This document shows positions 1-7,573 of a stretch of 32,082 bases of DNA, piece by piece. The position numbers were made by a program, and so were the translations under genes. This DNA comes from Bacteroidales bacterium. Its GTDB lineage: Bacteria; Bacteroidota; Bacteroidia; Bacteroidales; VadinHA17. Within the stretch, counting starts at the first letter, position 1. Every line of letters starts with the position of its first letter. Location of the stretch: assembly GCA_019429325.1 (NCBI GenBank), contig JAHYJA010000022.1, positions 1-32,082 of the forward strand, given 5' to 3'. The notes beneath the pieces were generated by a model. That model had not been told where the DNA came from and ran no database searches. It was given only the letters and a program-made list of their open reading frames with translations.

Positions 1-482
1 ACAGGTTGTACTTTTTCCGACCATTTGTCATAAAGCTCACCGAATTTCCTCCTAAGAAACTGCTCCTCAGCAAACATTATCCTTTCGTAGTAGAGCCAGT
101 AAACCAGGATAAAGCTTACCGTGAACCAGACCGATCTCAGGAAAAGAACGGGGCCGAGCCACATCAGGAAGTTTGCTGCATAGAGCGGGTGACGCACAAC
201 AGAATAGATGCCGGTCATGTTAAGCTCACCTGCAACCTGTCCGGCAGCGGTGTTACGGCCTGAGGTCGATCCCGGTGCAAATCCGACGGTAAATATCCTG
301 ATTATCTCCCCTGCAATGCTGACACCCAGTATCATTATTTCATAAAGCGGACTATAGGCGACCGCCTGTCTGTTACCCAGGTACATGGCGGCAATTCCCG
401 CAAGGATCACGACAAGAGGAAGCCATCCCCTCCTTCTGAAGAGCCAGTTGCCGCTTTTCTCAAATTCATGGACCAGTGCCAT
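1..482 (-). CDS. Isoprenylcysteine methyltransferase-like membrane protein (3' end outside window)
   Basis: About 160 codons are visible, starting at the ATG at 482-480 and running off the left edge. The protein has several hydrophobic segments, then the family hallmark YSVVRHPLYAANFLMWLG followed by a downstream EEQFLRRKFGELYDKW stretch. That RHP...G...EE...Y layout is typical of the ICMT/PEMT/NnrU-like group of integral membrane methyltransferases, where the C-terminal part binds S-adenosylmethionine. The substrate cannot be read from the sequence; bacterial members act on lipids, small thiols or unknown targets. It is the last visible gene of the minus-strand operon and begins 46 bp after the outer-membrane barrel gene, so it is probably co-transcribed with it. 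Family assignment is good; the specific reaction is unknown. Confidence 0.75.
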   Translation of the reverse strand, partial: MALVHEFEKSGNWLFRRRGWLPLVVILAGIAAMYLGNRQAVAYSPLYEIMILGVSIAGEIIRIFTVGFAPGSTSGRNTAAGQVAGELNMTGIYSVVRHPLYAANFLMWLGPVLFLRSVWFTVSFILVYWLYYERIMFAEEQFLRRKFGELYDKWSEKVQP

Positions 483-528
483 ACATCTAGCATTAGAGAA
501 TAATTGCGGCAGTAAAAGTATTAAATTT

Positions 529-1683
529 TCAGAAACTGTATTTGATTCTCATGAACCCCAGGTTCATCTTCCTCCGCTCAACTCCGAAACGGGCGTTGAA
601 GTACTGCCAGATAAATGAAAAATCGATATTTTCAGCGAGTGAAAAATCAGCTGAAGGTCCGGTAAAAAATCCTTTCAGGTCAGGGAACCACATACCTGAA
701 ATCGTGATGTTAATCAGCGGAGCGGCAGCCCAGGTGAACTGTCCGAAAGCGGAGAATTCAGAAAATGCAAGATCTTTTGCAGACAGGGTGCCGGTATAGA
801 GGCCTGTGAAATTATTCAGATCCAACGGATTATTGCAGTACATCAACTGCATCTGCAGCATTGAGTTATCTTTAAGGACCCTGTCAATCCCTGCGGTCAC
901 CAGCATTGTTCCTTTCATCCCTGGTTCATTGCCGGCAGGTATGAACCATGAGCCCTCGCCCCTGAAAGACGACGAGCCGATTACTCCCGACCAGCCAAGA
1001 CCGGTCACGAAATCGTCACTATCAACATATCCGGCAAGTAACTGAAGGTCGTAACCCCATCTGTTGAAGCGGAACAGTCCGGCAGCGGTTATTTTGTCGT
1101 ATGAATCGGTCTTGACAGCCAGTTCCACCGCTGAAGAGAAGGTGGGGAAAAACTGGATTCTGACCGCATCGCTTCCGGGACGCTCAATATAATCAAAGTC
1201 GAAGAATGAATATGCGTTAAAAATATCATTTGGGTTCCATACGAAAGTCTGCCCCCAGTTGATCCTCTGGCGGCCGATGGTTACCTGGAACTTATCAAGG
1301 CTGTAATCGAGCCAGAGCCTGTCGATCTTCGAATTTACAATCACTGACGGCTTGCTCAATATGTTCCACGACAAGTCGATCCACCCGGGATCGGTGCCGA
1401 TAAAATCTAAATAAAACGGACCTGTTCTGACCATATCGCCTGTGAAAACACGGTTCCTGAGTTCTGCAGCAAATGTTAAGCCTGGTGTAATGAATCCTTT
1501 AAAATTGAGCCTGTTATGAATAAGATTATCGTTGATAAAATCATCCGAAAGGGTTTCAAATATTACACTCTGCATGCTTGTCAGATACCCGTTGAAAGCA
1601 ATCTTTTTTTCAGGGTCCTGTGCGGCAGCCTTAAACAGCTGTAAAGCAACAAGCAACAATATCAGGGTTTTTCCTTTCATCAT
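529..1683 (-). CDS. Outer-membrane beta-barrel protein (porin/DUF1302-like)
   Basis: This 384-residue protein starts with a clear signal peptide (hydrophobic LILLLVALQLF, cleavage after KAAAQ). It continues as alternating beta-strand sequence rich in aromatic residues and ends in ...RIKYSF, the terminal Phe expected of a BAM-inserted barrel. The stretch GRQRINWGQTFVWNPNDIFN resembles a motif I associate with DUF1302/alginate-export-like barrels, which often accompany LolA-like proteins and exporters. The likely role is the outer-membrane partner of the upstream ABC/LolA-like genes, either as exit channel or as final acceptor; this is inference from context. Two adjacent ATGs (1683 and 1680) could serve as start. 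It lies 17 bp after the remnant of the ATPase gene and appears intact. Confidence 0.72.
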   Translation of the reverse strand: MMKGKTLILLLVALQLFKAAAQDPEKKIAFNGYLTSMQSVIFETLSDDFINDNLIHNRLNFKGFITPGLTFAAELRNRVFTGDMVRTGPFYLDFIGTDPGWIDLSWNILSKPSVIVNSKIDRLWLDYSLDKFQVTIGRQRINWGQTFVWNPNDIFNAYSFFDFDYIERPGSDAVRIQFFPTFSSAVELAVKTDSYDKITAAGLFRFNRWGYDLQLLAGYVDSDDFVTGLGWSGVIGSSSFRGEGSWFIPAGNEPGMKGTMLVTAGIDRVLKDNSMLQMQLMYCNNPLDLNNFTGLYTGTLSAKDLAFSEFSAFGQFTWAAAPLINITISGMWFPDLKGFFTGPSADFSLAENIDFSFIWQYFNARFGVERRKMNLGFMRIKYSF

Positions 1684-1700
1684 ATTTAATCGGATAGTAC

Positions 1701-2050
1701 TTATTCCCTGACTTCATCAGCAAGGACAAATTTGGGTCGTGAGGCCAGGGCTCGTGCAACGGCAACCCTCTGTTGCTGACCTCCCGACATTTTTGAAGGG
1801 CGGCTGTTAACCCTGTCGCTCAGACCTACGGCCTGGAGAGGTTCGTGCCGTCGATGGTGATCTCTCCCGAGGTGGGCATGTCCAGCCCGCCGATGAGGTT
1901 CAGAAGGGTTGTCTTGCCTGAGCCGGAGGGTCCGACAATAGCAGCAAATTCAGCCTCATCGAAATCAAGGGTTACACCGTTCACGGCATGCACCTTTACC
2001 TCGCTCGAGTTGTATATCTTATGCACATCTTTTAATTCAAGTACTTTCAT
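1701..2050 (-). pseudogene. LolD/MacB-type ABC transporter ATPase, disrupted by two deletions
   Basis: The first 72 or so codons form a normal ATPase N-terminus with Walker A GPSGSGKT at residues 40-47, but the frame ends at a TAG (1828-1826). In the next frame the sequence continues as [14 protein letters not shown], the signature MSGGQQQR (1790-1767) and Walker B KFVLADE (1733-1713), then stops within three codons at TAA (1703-1701). About 45-55 residues containing the Q-loop are therefore missing, with a frame change. After Walker B the D-loop, H-loop and C-terminus are also missing. LolD-type ATPases are normally about 220-230 residues. The gene sits between its permease and the barrel gene. 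As written it cannot make a working ATPase; an assembly error is the main alternative. Confidence 0.85.
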
Positions 2051-2072
2051 GATCAGTCTGTATATTAATATG

Positions 2073-3377
2073 TTATTCTGTTCTCAAAGCTTCAACCGGG
2101 TTCAGCTTAAGCGCTTTTCTCGCCGGCCAGAGTGATGATACAATGGCAGTAAACACCACCATGAGTGTGGTGAAAATAAAGAAGTCAGGAGTCACCACAG
2201 GATATACCCTTGCGGCGAATCCCATAGCCTCGAATCCTTCTCCCCAGCCCGAGAAATGTATGCCGGTCTTTCCCAGCACCTTTACGATTGCCCAGCCCGC
2301 TATCATACCTGTGACAGCTCCGGTCAGGGTCAGGAAGATTGTCTCCAGCATTATGATCCCAATAAAAATAAAATAATACATTATCATATAATCATTCATC
2401 ATTGCTGCGTCAGGAGCCAGTTCCTTCCAGGTCCTGACGCTGTCCCCGGATGAAATTCCTTCAAGCTTCTCTTTAACCTTCCCAGCTTCCTTTACATCAT
2501 TCAGAAGGATTGCTATTTCGTGCGTCATTATCTCATCCTTTCCCATGAGTTGTGCCAGCTCCCGGGCATTAACGAAGAGTGCGGCCTGGTCGAACCCGGT
2601 GTTGGTGGTTTTATAGATGCCGCATACTCTGAAAGCACCCTGGACGGGTGTTCCCGTATCATCTGACAGAGTTATCAGAATCCTGTTCCTGATCCTGTAA
2701 TCGAGCGCCTTACCGGTAATCAGATTACCGTAACCGTCGAGCTCCCTTTTAGTGAAAACCAATTTCAGTGCCTCACTGAAATCCTTTGGTGATCTGAACC
2801 TTGTCTCCTTCAGGTCCGTGAGCCTCAGAAGAATGTTTTCAGGAACCTTTTCCCCTCTGAGCTGATCAATTACCTCTTCCGTTATTATATAATGCTTTAG
2901 CTTAAGGATCTCCGCGCACTTGTCGCTGATAAGGATTTCACCCTGCCGGTTAATATCCGGATACTCACCTGCCCCCGGCACTATTTTTTTCCATATTTCC
3001 GTAACACCTTTCTCCCTCTCCGGGTCAATCCCGTAAACAATTACCCCGGTGGTTGCCCAGGGAGTATTGGCCATCGCCACAACCTTGCTCCTTTTTACCC
3101 ATCCCGAAACTTCCGGCAAAGCCTCTATTGCTTTTTCAGTTTCCGGCAGGCCGGTTAATGTAAGATCGATCTCCTCATTATTGATGAATTCACTATTGTG
3201 TATCTGCAGATGTGATACCTCATTGCTGATGACATCGCGGAGGCGTTGTTCAACCCATCCCTTCATTATTCCGACAAGAAGCACGCCCGAGATTATTCCG
3301 AGTGTTACGGCGGTAATGACCACCAGGCTCCGGTTCCTGTTCCGCCATATATTTTTCCAGGCTATTGATTTAATCAT
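2073..3377 (-). CDS. FtsX/MacB-family ABC permease 1, apparently lacking its coupling loop
   Basis: The 434-residue protein begins [20 protein letters not shown], a typical FtsX-family start, at ATG 3377; an upstream in-frame ATG at 3446 would overlap the antiporter gene and is rejected. TM1 covers about residues 16-38, followed by a large periplasmic MacB-like domain. At residues 335-350 the expected TM2 ([13 protein letters not shown]) runs straight into [11 protein letters not shown], which is normally the start of TM3. The roughly 35-40 residues that usually lie between them, the rest of TM2 and the cytoplasmic coupling helix (compare ERRREFGVLVAIGM in the sister permease at 4365-5786), are absent in frame. 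The C-terminus ([18 protein letters not shown]) is normal. It starts 2 bp after the antiporter stop. It is probably non-functional if the deletion is real. Confidence 0.8.
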   Translation of the reverse strand: MIKSIAWKNIWRNRNRSLVVITAVTLGIISGVLLVGIMKGWVEQRLRDVISNEVSHLQIHNSEFINNEEIDLTLTGLPETEKAIEALPEVSGWVKRSKVVAMANTPWATTGVIVYGIDPEREKGVTEIWKKIVPGAGEYPDINRQGEILISDKCAEILKLKHYIITEEVIDQLRGEKVPENILLRLTDLKETRFRSPKDFSEALKLVFTKRELDGYGNLITGKALDYRIRNRILITLSDDTGTPVQGAFRVCGIYKTTNTGFDQAALFVNARELAQLMGKDEIMTHEIAILLNDVKEAGKVKEKLEGISSGDSVRTWKELAPDAAMMNDYMIMYYFIFIGIIMLETIFLTLTGAVTGMIAGWAIVKVLGKTGIHFSGWGEGFEAMGFAARVYPVVTPDFFIFTTLMVVFTAIVSSLWPARKALKLNPVEALRTE

Positions 3378-3379
3378 GA

Positions 3380-4351
3380 TTATCTGCTTATTATCAGAAA
3401 GCCCACATAAGTAAAATAAATTACCACCATAACGATCCCCTGCCATCGTTCAATTACATGCTTTTTGCTGACATACATTGATACGAACAATAGCAGGCTG
3501 GCAAAAATCGTCATCAGAATGTCGATGTTTGAGGCAGGATTGAGTGGCAGCGGACGAATAAGGGCATTAAAACCAAGTATCCACAGGATATTCAGGACAT
3601 TTGATCCCACGATGTTTCCGATCGCTATGTCGGTCTGTTTTTTGAACGCGGCCACTGCCGATGTGGCAAGTTCTGGCAGTGAAGTTCCTACAGCGATTAC
3701 AGTGAGCCCGATCAGCGACTGGCTGACATTAAACAGTTCAGCTATCCCTACAGCTCCGTCGACGATCCATTTGCCTCCCAGCACCAGGCAAATAAGGCCG
3801 ATAAGAATAAAGGTCGCTGATTTCAAATATCCATAACTTTTTACCTCATTTGAATCCTCGCCATTCTCTTTTAGTTTGCTTATTGTAAAAGTATAAGTGA
3901 TAAAGATCACGAGGAACAGCAGAAAAACCAATCCGTCAATTCTTGTGATGACAGATGTAGCCTCCCTGTCAAAAAGAATATCATTTGCTGTTATCCCAAG
4001 AAGCAGGACGGCGAGAAGGCTGAAGGGGATCTCTTTTAACACTGTATTCCTCTGTACGGCTATCGGGAAGATGATTGCTGAAATTCCCAGTACCAGCAGG
4101 ATGTTGGCAATGTTGCTTCCCAGAATATTACCGATTGCGAGGTCTGTATTCCCTTTCAGTGTCGCAAAGAAACTGACGATAAACTCCGGGGCCGATGTGC
4201 CGAAGGCGACCACGGTCAGGCCAATGGCTATATTTGAAATACTTAATTTCCTGGCTATAGATGCCGAACCATCAATAAGCATGTTGGCTCCCGTTATCAA
4301 AACAACGAATCCCAGTATGAAGATGAGGTAAGTGAATATATGATGTTCCAT
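3380..4351 (-). CDS. CaCA-family calcium/sodium (cation) antiporter, YrbG-like
   Basis: This 323-residue integral membrane protein has the two inverted alpha-repeats of the Ca2+/cation antiporter superfamily. Repeat 1 spans about residues 44-88 (VVAFGTSAPE then AIGNILGSN); repeat 2 spans about 215-259 (VIAVGTSLPE then AIGNIVGSN). The acidic residues E56 and E227 are the expected ion ligands. A short charged cytoplasmic loop near residues 158-172 separates the halves. Length and motif spacing match bacterial YrbG-type exchangers, which use the Na+ (or H+) gradient to expel Ca2+. It is embedded between two FtsX permease genes, 13 bp after one and 2 bp before the other, so translation is probably coupled. 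Together with the EF-hand in the operon's TetR regulator this points to calcium. The ion is inferred, not proven. Confidence 0.88.
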   Translation of the reverse strand: MEHHIFTYLIFILGFVVLITGANMLIDGSASIARKLSISNIAIGLTVVAFGTSAPEFIVSFFATLKGNTDLAIGNILGSNIANILLVLGISAIIFPIAVQRNTVLKEIPFSLLAVLLLGITANDILFDREATSVITRIDGLVFLLFLVIFITYTFTISKLKENGEDSNEVKSYGYLKSATFILIGLICLVLGGKWIVDGAVGIAELFNVSQSLIGLTVIAVGTSLPELATSAVAAFKKQTDIAIGNIVGSNVLNILWILGFNALIRPLPLNPASNIDILMTIFASLLLFVSMYVSKKHVIERWQGIVMVVIYFTYVGFLIISR

Positions 4352-4364
4352 TACGGCTTAATGT

Positions 4365-5786
4365 TTAACTTCTCAGTGCTTCGATCTCCTTAAGTCTGCC
4401 AATTTTCCTCAGGGGATAAATTGTGGCGATAATAACCATGATTGCCACGACTGCCGCCTGTATGTAAAAATAGGGACCGACGGGTGCAGTTGGCATTACT
4501 GCATCCCATCCGTAATCCTCCATCATCTTTGCCAGGCCTCCTCTGAGCACAATCGGGTTGTGATTAAAAAAAAGGATCAGCGGCATGCTTGCCATCAGGC
4601 CTGCCGCAAGTCCTAAAATGCCGAGAAAGAGCATTTCCATTGAAAGGATCCTTTTAAGCCTGCCCTTTTGCATTCCTATGGCAACCAGCACCCCGAATTC
4701 TCTTCTTCTCTCTGCTATCATCATCAGCACGGTTCCGAAAATGCCGAAGAATACGATGAAGTAAAGAAGTCCGAGCATTGCTGCTCCGCTCTGGCTGTCG
4801 CCCTGTATCTGCTGATAGAGAACCGGGTTCAGTTCATACCAAGTCTTAGCCACCGTGCTTTCGCCGGAAAGGAGAGAGTTGATCTCTTCCTGTGCCGACC
4901 TCATTGTACGGTTCGACCGGCCGGTCAGATTAACAGCGAGCGAGGTAATCATCCCTTCACAGCCAAAGAACTCTTGGGCTGTTGGTATAGTCATAATAAT
5001 CAGCCTGTTGTCAATATCAGGGGAAGGCATTTTAATTATTCCGCGCACCGCGAAGATACCTGCAGCCGAAACGCCCTGGTATCCCTGACCCATAAGGATA
5101 ACAGTATCGCCTGGTGAGACTTTGAGAAAGCCTGCCAGCCTGTCGGAGACAAGCACTCCGTTATCCTGATCCTCAAGATAAGCGTTATTTACCTGTATGT
5201 TGTTCAGTATCGGAGGAATATAGAGTTGAATGTCGGAGGCCGGGAGACCAAGTTCAAGTTCAAGTCTTGCCCTCGAGGAGTAAGCCCTCCCGGAGTTCTT
5301 TTCAAGCTCACTGATAACGTGCGATGGCAGCAGATTTTCGTTCTTCATCTGTACGATCGATTCGGGGGTGATCCTGTACCTTACAAGATTGTTCTCAGGA
5401 TTCGAGAAATCTCTTTCCATGAGTGGATCAATTGCTATCACCGCCACCCCTTTCGACTGCGGGCCGTTTGAAACCAGGGCAAATGACTCGAGGTGCGGGA
5501 CCACCGAGGTAACACTTTCAATCCCTGATATTGCTTCCGCAAGGTCGTCGCTGTATTCAAAAGAATAATCTATCAGCGGATTATCCTGATATTTTTCATG
5601 CTGGATCTTAATATGCCCGGAAAACGATTCGATAAAGTTGTTTATCACCATATCGTAGGTCCCAAGCTGATAGGATCTCATAATGACCGCAAAAAAGACT
5701 GCGAAGAAGACTGAGGCAGCCGTAATGACGGTCCGTCTTTTGTTCCTCCACAGGTTTCTCCAGGCTATTTTAATTTCGTCCTTCAT
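4365..5786 (-). CDS. FtsX/MacB-family ABC permease 2 (intact)
   Basis: The protein has 473 residues and begins MKDEIKIAWRNLWRNKRRTV. TM1 lies at about residues 18-40 and a large periplasmic domain at about 41-335. TM2 (LLYFIVFFGIFGTVLMMI) is followed by the coupling segment ERRREFGVLVAIGM, then TM3, and a TM4 near residues 445-463 before the terminal RKIGRLKEIEALRS. This is the full architecture of LolC/LolE/MacB-type permeases, which use cytosolic ATP hydrolysis to move periplasmic or membrane-anchored substrates rather than pump across the membrane. It should pair with permease 1 and the ATPase, both damaged here. It follows the LolA-like gene by 55 bp. Substrate is unknown; lipoproteins or lipids are the natural guess given the LolA-like neighbour. 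Confidence 0.88.
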   Translation of the reverse strand: MKDEIKIAWRNLWRNKRRTVITAASVFFAVFFAVIMRSYQLGTYDMVINNFIESFSGHIKIQHEKYQDNPLIDYSFEYSDDLAEAISGIESVTSVVPHLESFALVSNGPQSKGVAVIAIDPLMERDFSNPENNLVRYRITPESIVQMKNENLLPSHVISELEKNSGRAYSSRARLELELGLPASDIQLYIPPILNNIQVNNAYLEDQDNGVLVSDRLAGFLKVSPGDTVILMGQGYQGVSAAGIFAVRGIIKMPSPDIDNRLIIMTIPTAQEFFGCEGMITSLAVNLTGRSNRTMRSAQEEINSLLSGESTVAKTWYELNPVLYQQIQGDSQSGAAMLGLLYFIVFFGIFGTVLMMIAERRREFGVLVAIGMQKGRLKRILSMEMLFLGILGLAAGLMASMPLILFFNHNPIVLRGGLAKMMEDYGWDAVMPTAPVGPYFYIQAAVVAIMVIIATIYPLRKIGRLKEIEALRS

Positions 5787-5841
5787 GTTGAATGTTAAGA
5801 TGTTATTACCTGATCACCTTTCGGTTCAATCAATATTCCTA

Positions 5842-6606
5842 TCAGCGGACCCTTCTCATGTTCTGCTGTGAAAAGAAGCTTTCCTCAACAGGTATGTTGA
5901 ACTGTATTTCCCGTATCTCAATAACTGTTCTGTTATCGGGTTCTTCTGCAGGGACCAGATCAATCCTGGTGGGTATGTTCCTGTTATCCATATTTTTTAT
6001 CTCTGAGCCTGTCTCGGTCCTTACGAGGGAGCCGTCCTCGTCGTAAAGTTCTGCTTTCAGGACAAGGAAATCGTTCTTGTCAACCCACCTGATCTGATGC
6101 CCCCAGACAATTGCCGCCTCTTCCTTTGCCGTCATCATGATCTTATAACAGAGTCGTCCTCCGACCATCTCCTCACCTGCTATCTCATGAACATAATCGG
6201 TCACAACAGATGATTCCCTCAGGATATCGTCGTTTGTATAATCCGATCCCATCCATCCCTGCGACATCATCGATGGCGGAAGTTTTATCAGCCTGTTGAT
6301 GGCAGGGTTCCATGTCCACATTTCGTTTCCCCTTTTGAGGAAAGTCTGTCCTGCCTCTTTTGCCGGTGCGGTGATAAGGGTAAGGGCATAATCTCTTCCC
6401 ATGGTCCAGTTCCTGAACTCGACGGTTCTTTTCCATGCCGGCCTGACAATGGTCATTGACATTACTGAATAACCCGATTTCTCGCCGTTGAACTTTTCAT
6501 CTGCCTGCCTGATTATTTCTGTGGCAGTAATTCCCTGTCCGTATGCTGTATAGGTTAATCCGAAAAGAACTGAAAACTGAAATGCTGTTTTAAGTAAACG
6601 TTCCAT
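5842..6606 (-). CDS. LolA-like outer-membrane lipoprotein-sorting protein
   Basis: The 254-residue protein has an N-terminal signal peptide (FQFSVLFGLTYTAYG, probable cleavage near residue 23) and then a sequence typical of the LolA-like group usually annotated as outer membrane lipoprotein-sorting protein. Family-like features are the ADEKFNGEKSGYSVMSMTIV start, the FLKRGNEMWTWNP turn, KLPPSMMSQGWMGSDYTNDD and a late RWVDKNDFLVLKAELYDEDG strand pair. Such proteins fold as an open beta half-barrel that carries a hydrophobic ligand across the periplasm. Members of this group often sit beside FtsX/ABC or RND exporters and DUF1302-like barrels, as here. It starts 6 bp after the TetR gene's stop, so they are co-transcribed. 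The cargo is unknown. Confidence 0.8.
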   Translation of the reverse strand: MERLLKTAFQFSVLFGLTYTAYGQGITATEIIRQADEKFNGEKSGYSVMSMTIVRPAWKRTVEFRNWTMGRDYALTLITAPAKEAGQTFLKRGNEMWTWNPAINRLIKLPPSMMSQGWMGSDYTNDDILRESSVVTDYVHEIAGEEMVGGRLCYKIMMTAKEEAAIVWGHQIRWVDKNDFLVLKAELYDEDGSLVRTETGSEIKNMDNRNIPTRIDLVPAEEPDNRTVIEIREIQFNIPVEESFFSQQNMRRVR

Positions 6607-6612
6607 GGAGCT

Positions 6613-7242
6613 CTATTTAAATAATTCAATTATCCGGTTTATGGTTTTTTCATCATCCTCGTCATCATCGATATAGATGCGGGTTATGGCATAACCCTTC
6701 AGGGTGATCAGGAACATGTTCATATCGAGGATCGGATCATAATCAGGGCCCCTGCTCTCTTTTTTCCGCATGAAGTAATCGGTTATCACTCCTGAAATAT
6801 CCAGCAGGAATTTTTCCTCGCCGGTAAAGAATTCCATCTTTATCAGGGGATCCGAAGATAAAACCGAAAATTTCTCCCTCACTTCATTCTGCAGTACCAG
6901 CTGAAAGAAAAGGCGCCAGAATGATCTTTTATCGCGGAGTACAGCGGAGATCTTTCTGATAAAAAAATCAAATTCATCCTCACTGAGGTATCCGTCCTTA
7001 TTCAGGTCGAAGTATTCATAAACCTCCATTACCGACCTTTTCAGGATTGCCTCCAGCAGAGCCTCTTTGCTGTCAAAGTAGTTGTACATCAACCCTTTCG
7101 AAATGCCGGCATGTTTAGCAATATGGTTTATCGTGGCAGCATGATACCCCTCGTTGGCAAAATGGTCAAGAGCAACATCCATTATGAGTGCCCGTTTTTC
7201 CTCCCTGATCTCCTCAAACTGTTTTTGTGTTCTGGGTGACAT
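6613..7242 (-). CDS. TetR-family regulator with an embedded EF-hand calcium loop
   Basis: The 209-residue protein has a standard TetR DNA-binding domain at about residues 15-60 (FANEGYHAATINHIAKHAG, then ISKGLMYNYFDSKEALLEAI). Immediately after, residues 79-90 read DLNKDGYLSEDE, a textbook 12-residue EF-hand loop: D79, N81, D83, G84, L86 and E90 fill the canonical positions, flanked by helices at about 61-78 and 91-102. This places a potential Ca2+ site on the helix linking the DNA-binding and ligand domains. The ATG at 7242 is chosen because an upstream in-frame TTG (7281) lies above the likely transcription start. It leads the operon encoding a CaCA exchanger. Family call is secure; Ca2+ sensing is inferred. 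Confidence 0.9.
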   Translation of the reverse strand: MSPRTQKQFEEIREEKRALIMDVALDHFANEGYHAATINHIAKHAGISKGLMYNYFDSKEALLEAILKRSVMEVYEYFDLNKDGYLSEDEFDFFIRKISAVLRDKRSFWRLFFQLVLQNEVREKFSVLSSDPLIKMEFFTGEEKFLLDISGVITDYFMRKKESRGPDYDPILDMNMFLITLKGYAITRIYIDDDEDDEKTINRIIELFK

Positions 7243-7250
7243 ATTCTTTA

Positions 7251-7268
7251 TGATTGAACGGTTAGTCA
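7251..7268. promoter_or_regulatory. Candidate TetR operator palindrome
   Basis: TGATTGAACGGTTAGTCA is an imperfect 18-bp palindrome; 6 of 9 half-site positions pair. It resembles the TGAC...GTCA operators of many TetR repressors. It overlaps the end of the minus-strand promoter and the expected transcription start of the TetR operon, the usual place for autorepression. Binding by the neighbouring regulator is inferred. Confidence 0.5.
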
Positions 7269-7298
7269 AAGATATTGTCAATATTTAAAACAAGCAAA
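7267..7298 (-). promoter_or_regulatory. Bacteroidota-type promoter of the TetR operon
   Basis: Read on the minus strand, TTTG (7298-7295), a 20-bp spacer and TATCTTTG (7274-7267) exactly match the primary-sigma consensus TTTG-N19/20-TAnnTTTG of Bacteroidota. Transcription would begin near 7262, leaving a leader of about 20 nt before the ATG at 7242. Confidence 0.7.
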
Positions 7299-7573
7299 TT
7301 TCAGATAAAGATTTTGATGAAAGGTGTCGCACGTTCAACCGGGACTAATTCCTGTTCAACAATCTGCCTGCCAGGTCCGGGCTGAGCTTCCCTGCAAATG
7401 CCTGGCAGGATAAGCGGCAGCATCCCAGCCGGCCAGACACAAATATTTGGTAATTTGCAACATTTGCCGGGTTACTCCGTTATTCCGGATATATAATATT
7501 AGATTTTCAGCTTTCAAATTATTAGGAAAAGAATTTCTATCTTTAACGAGTCCTACTTTAAAACACTTCTAAC
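7299..7573. other. Intergenic region between divergent tetR-like and GH16-like genes
   Basis: With the promoter just described, the divergent gap is about 330 bp. It holds a 9-bp inverted repeat, CCTGCCAGG at 7367-7375 and CCTGGCAGG at 7401-7409 with a 25-bp loop, of unknown role. It also has a near-consensus plus-strand element TATCTTTA at 7538-7545, which could be the -7 element for the gene starting at 7574 although no clear -33 TTTG sits upstream. I see no open reading frame or RNA gene. Confidence 0.4.

Noticed and set aside
3378-3446. Longer FtsX permease 1 starting at ATG 3446
   Set aside because: It would overlap the antiporter gene by 67 bp; [13 protein letters not shown] at 3377 is the normal family start.
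7243-7281. Longer TetR protein starting at an upstream TTG
   Set aside because: It lies across the promoter and operator, upstream of the predicted transcription start, and the extra residues do not look like a TetR N-terminus.
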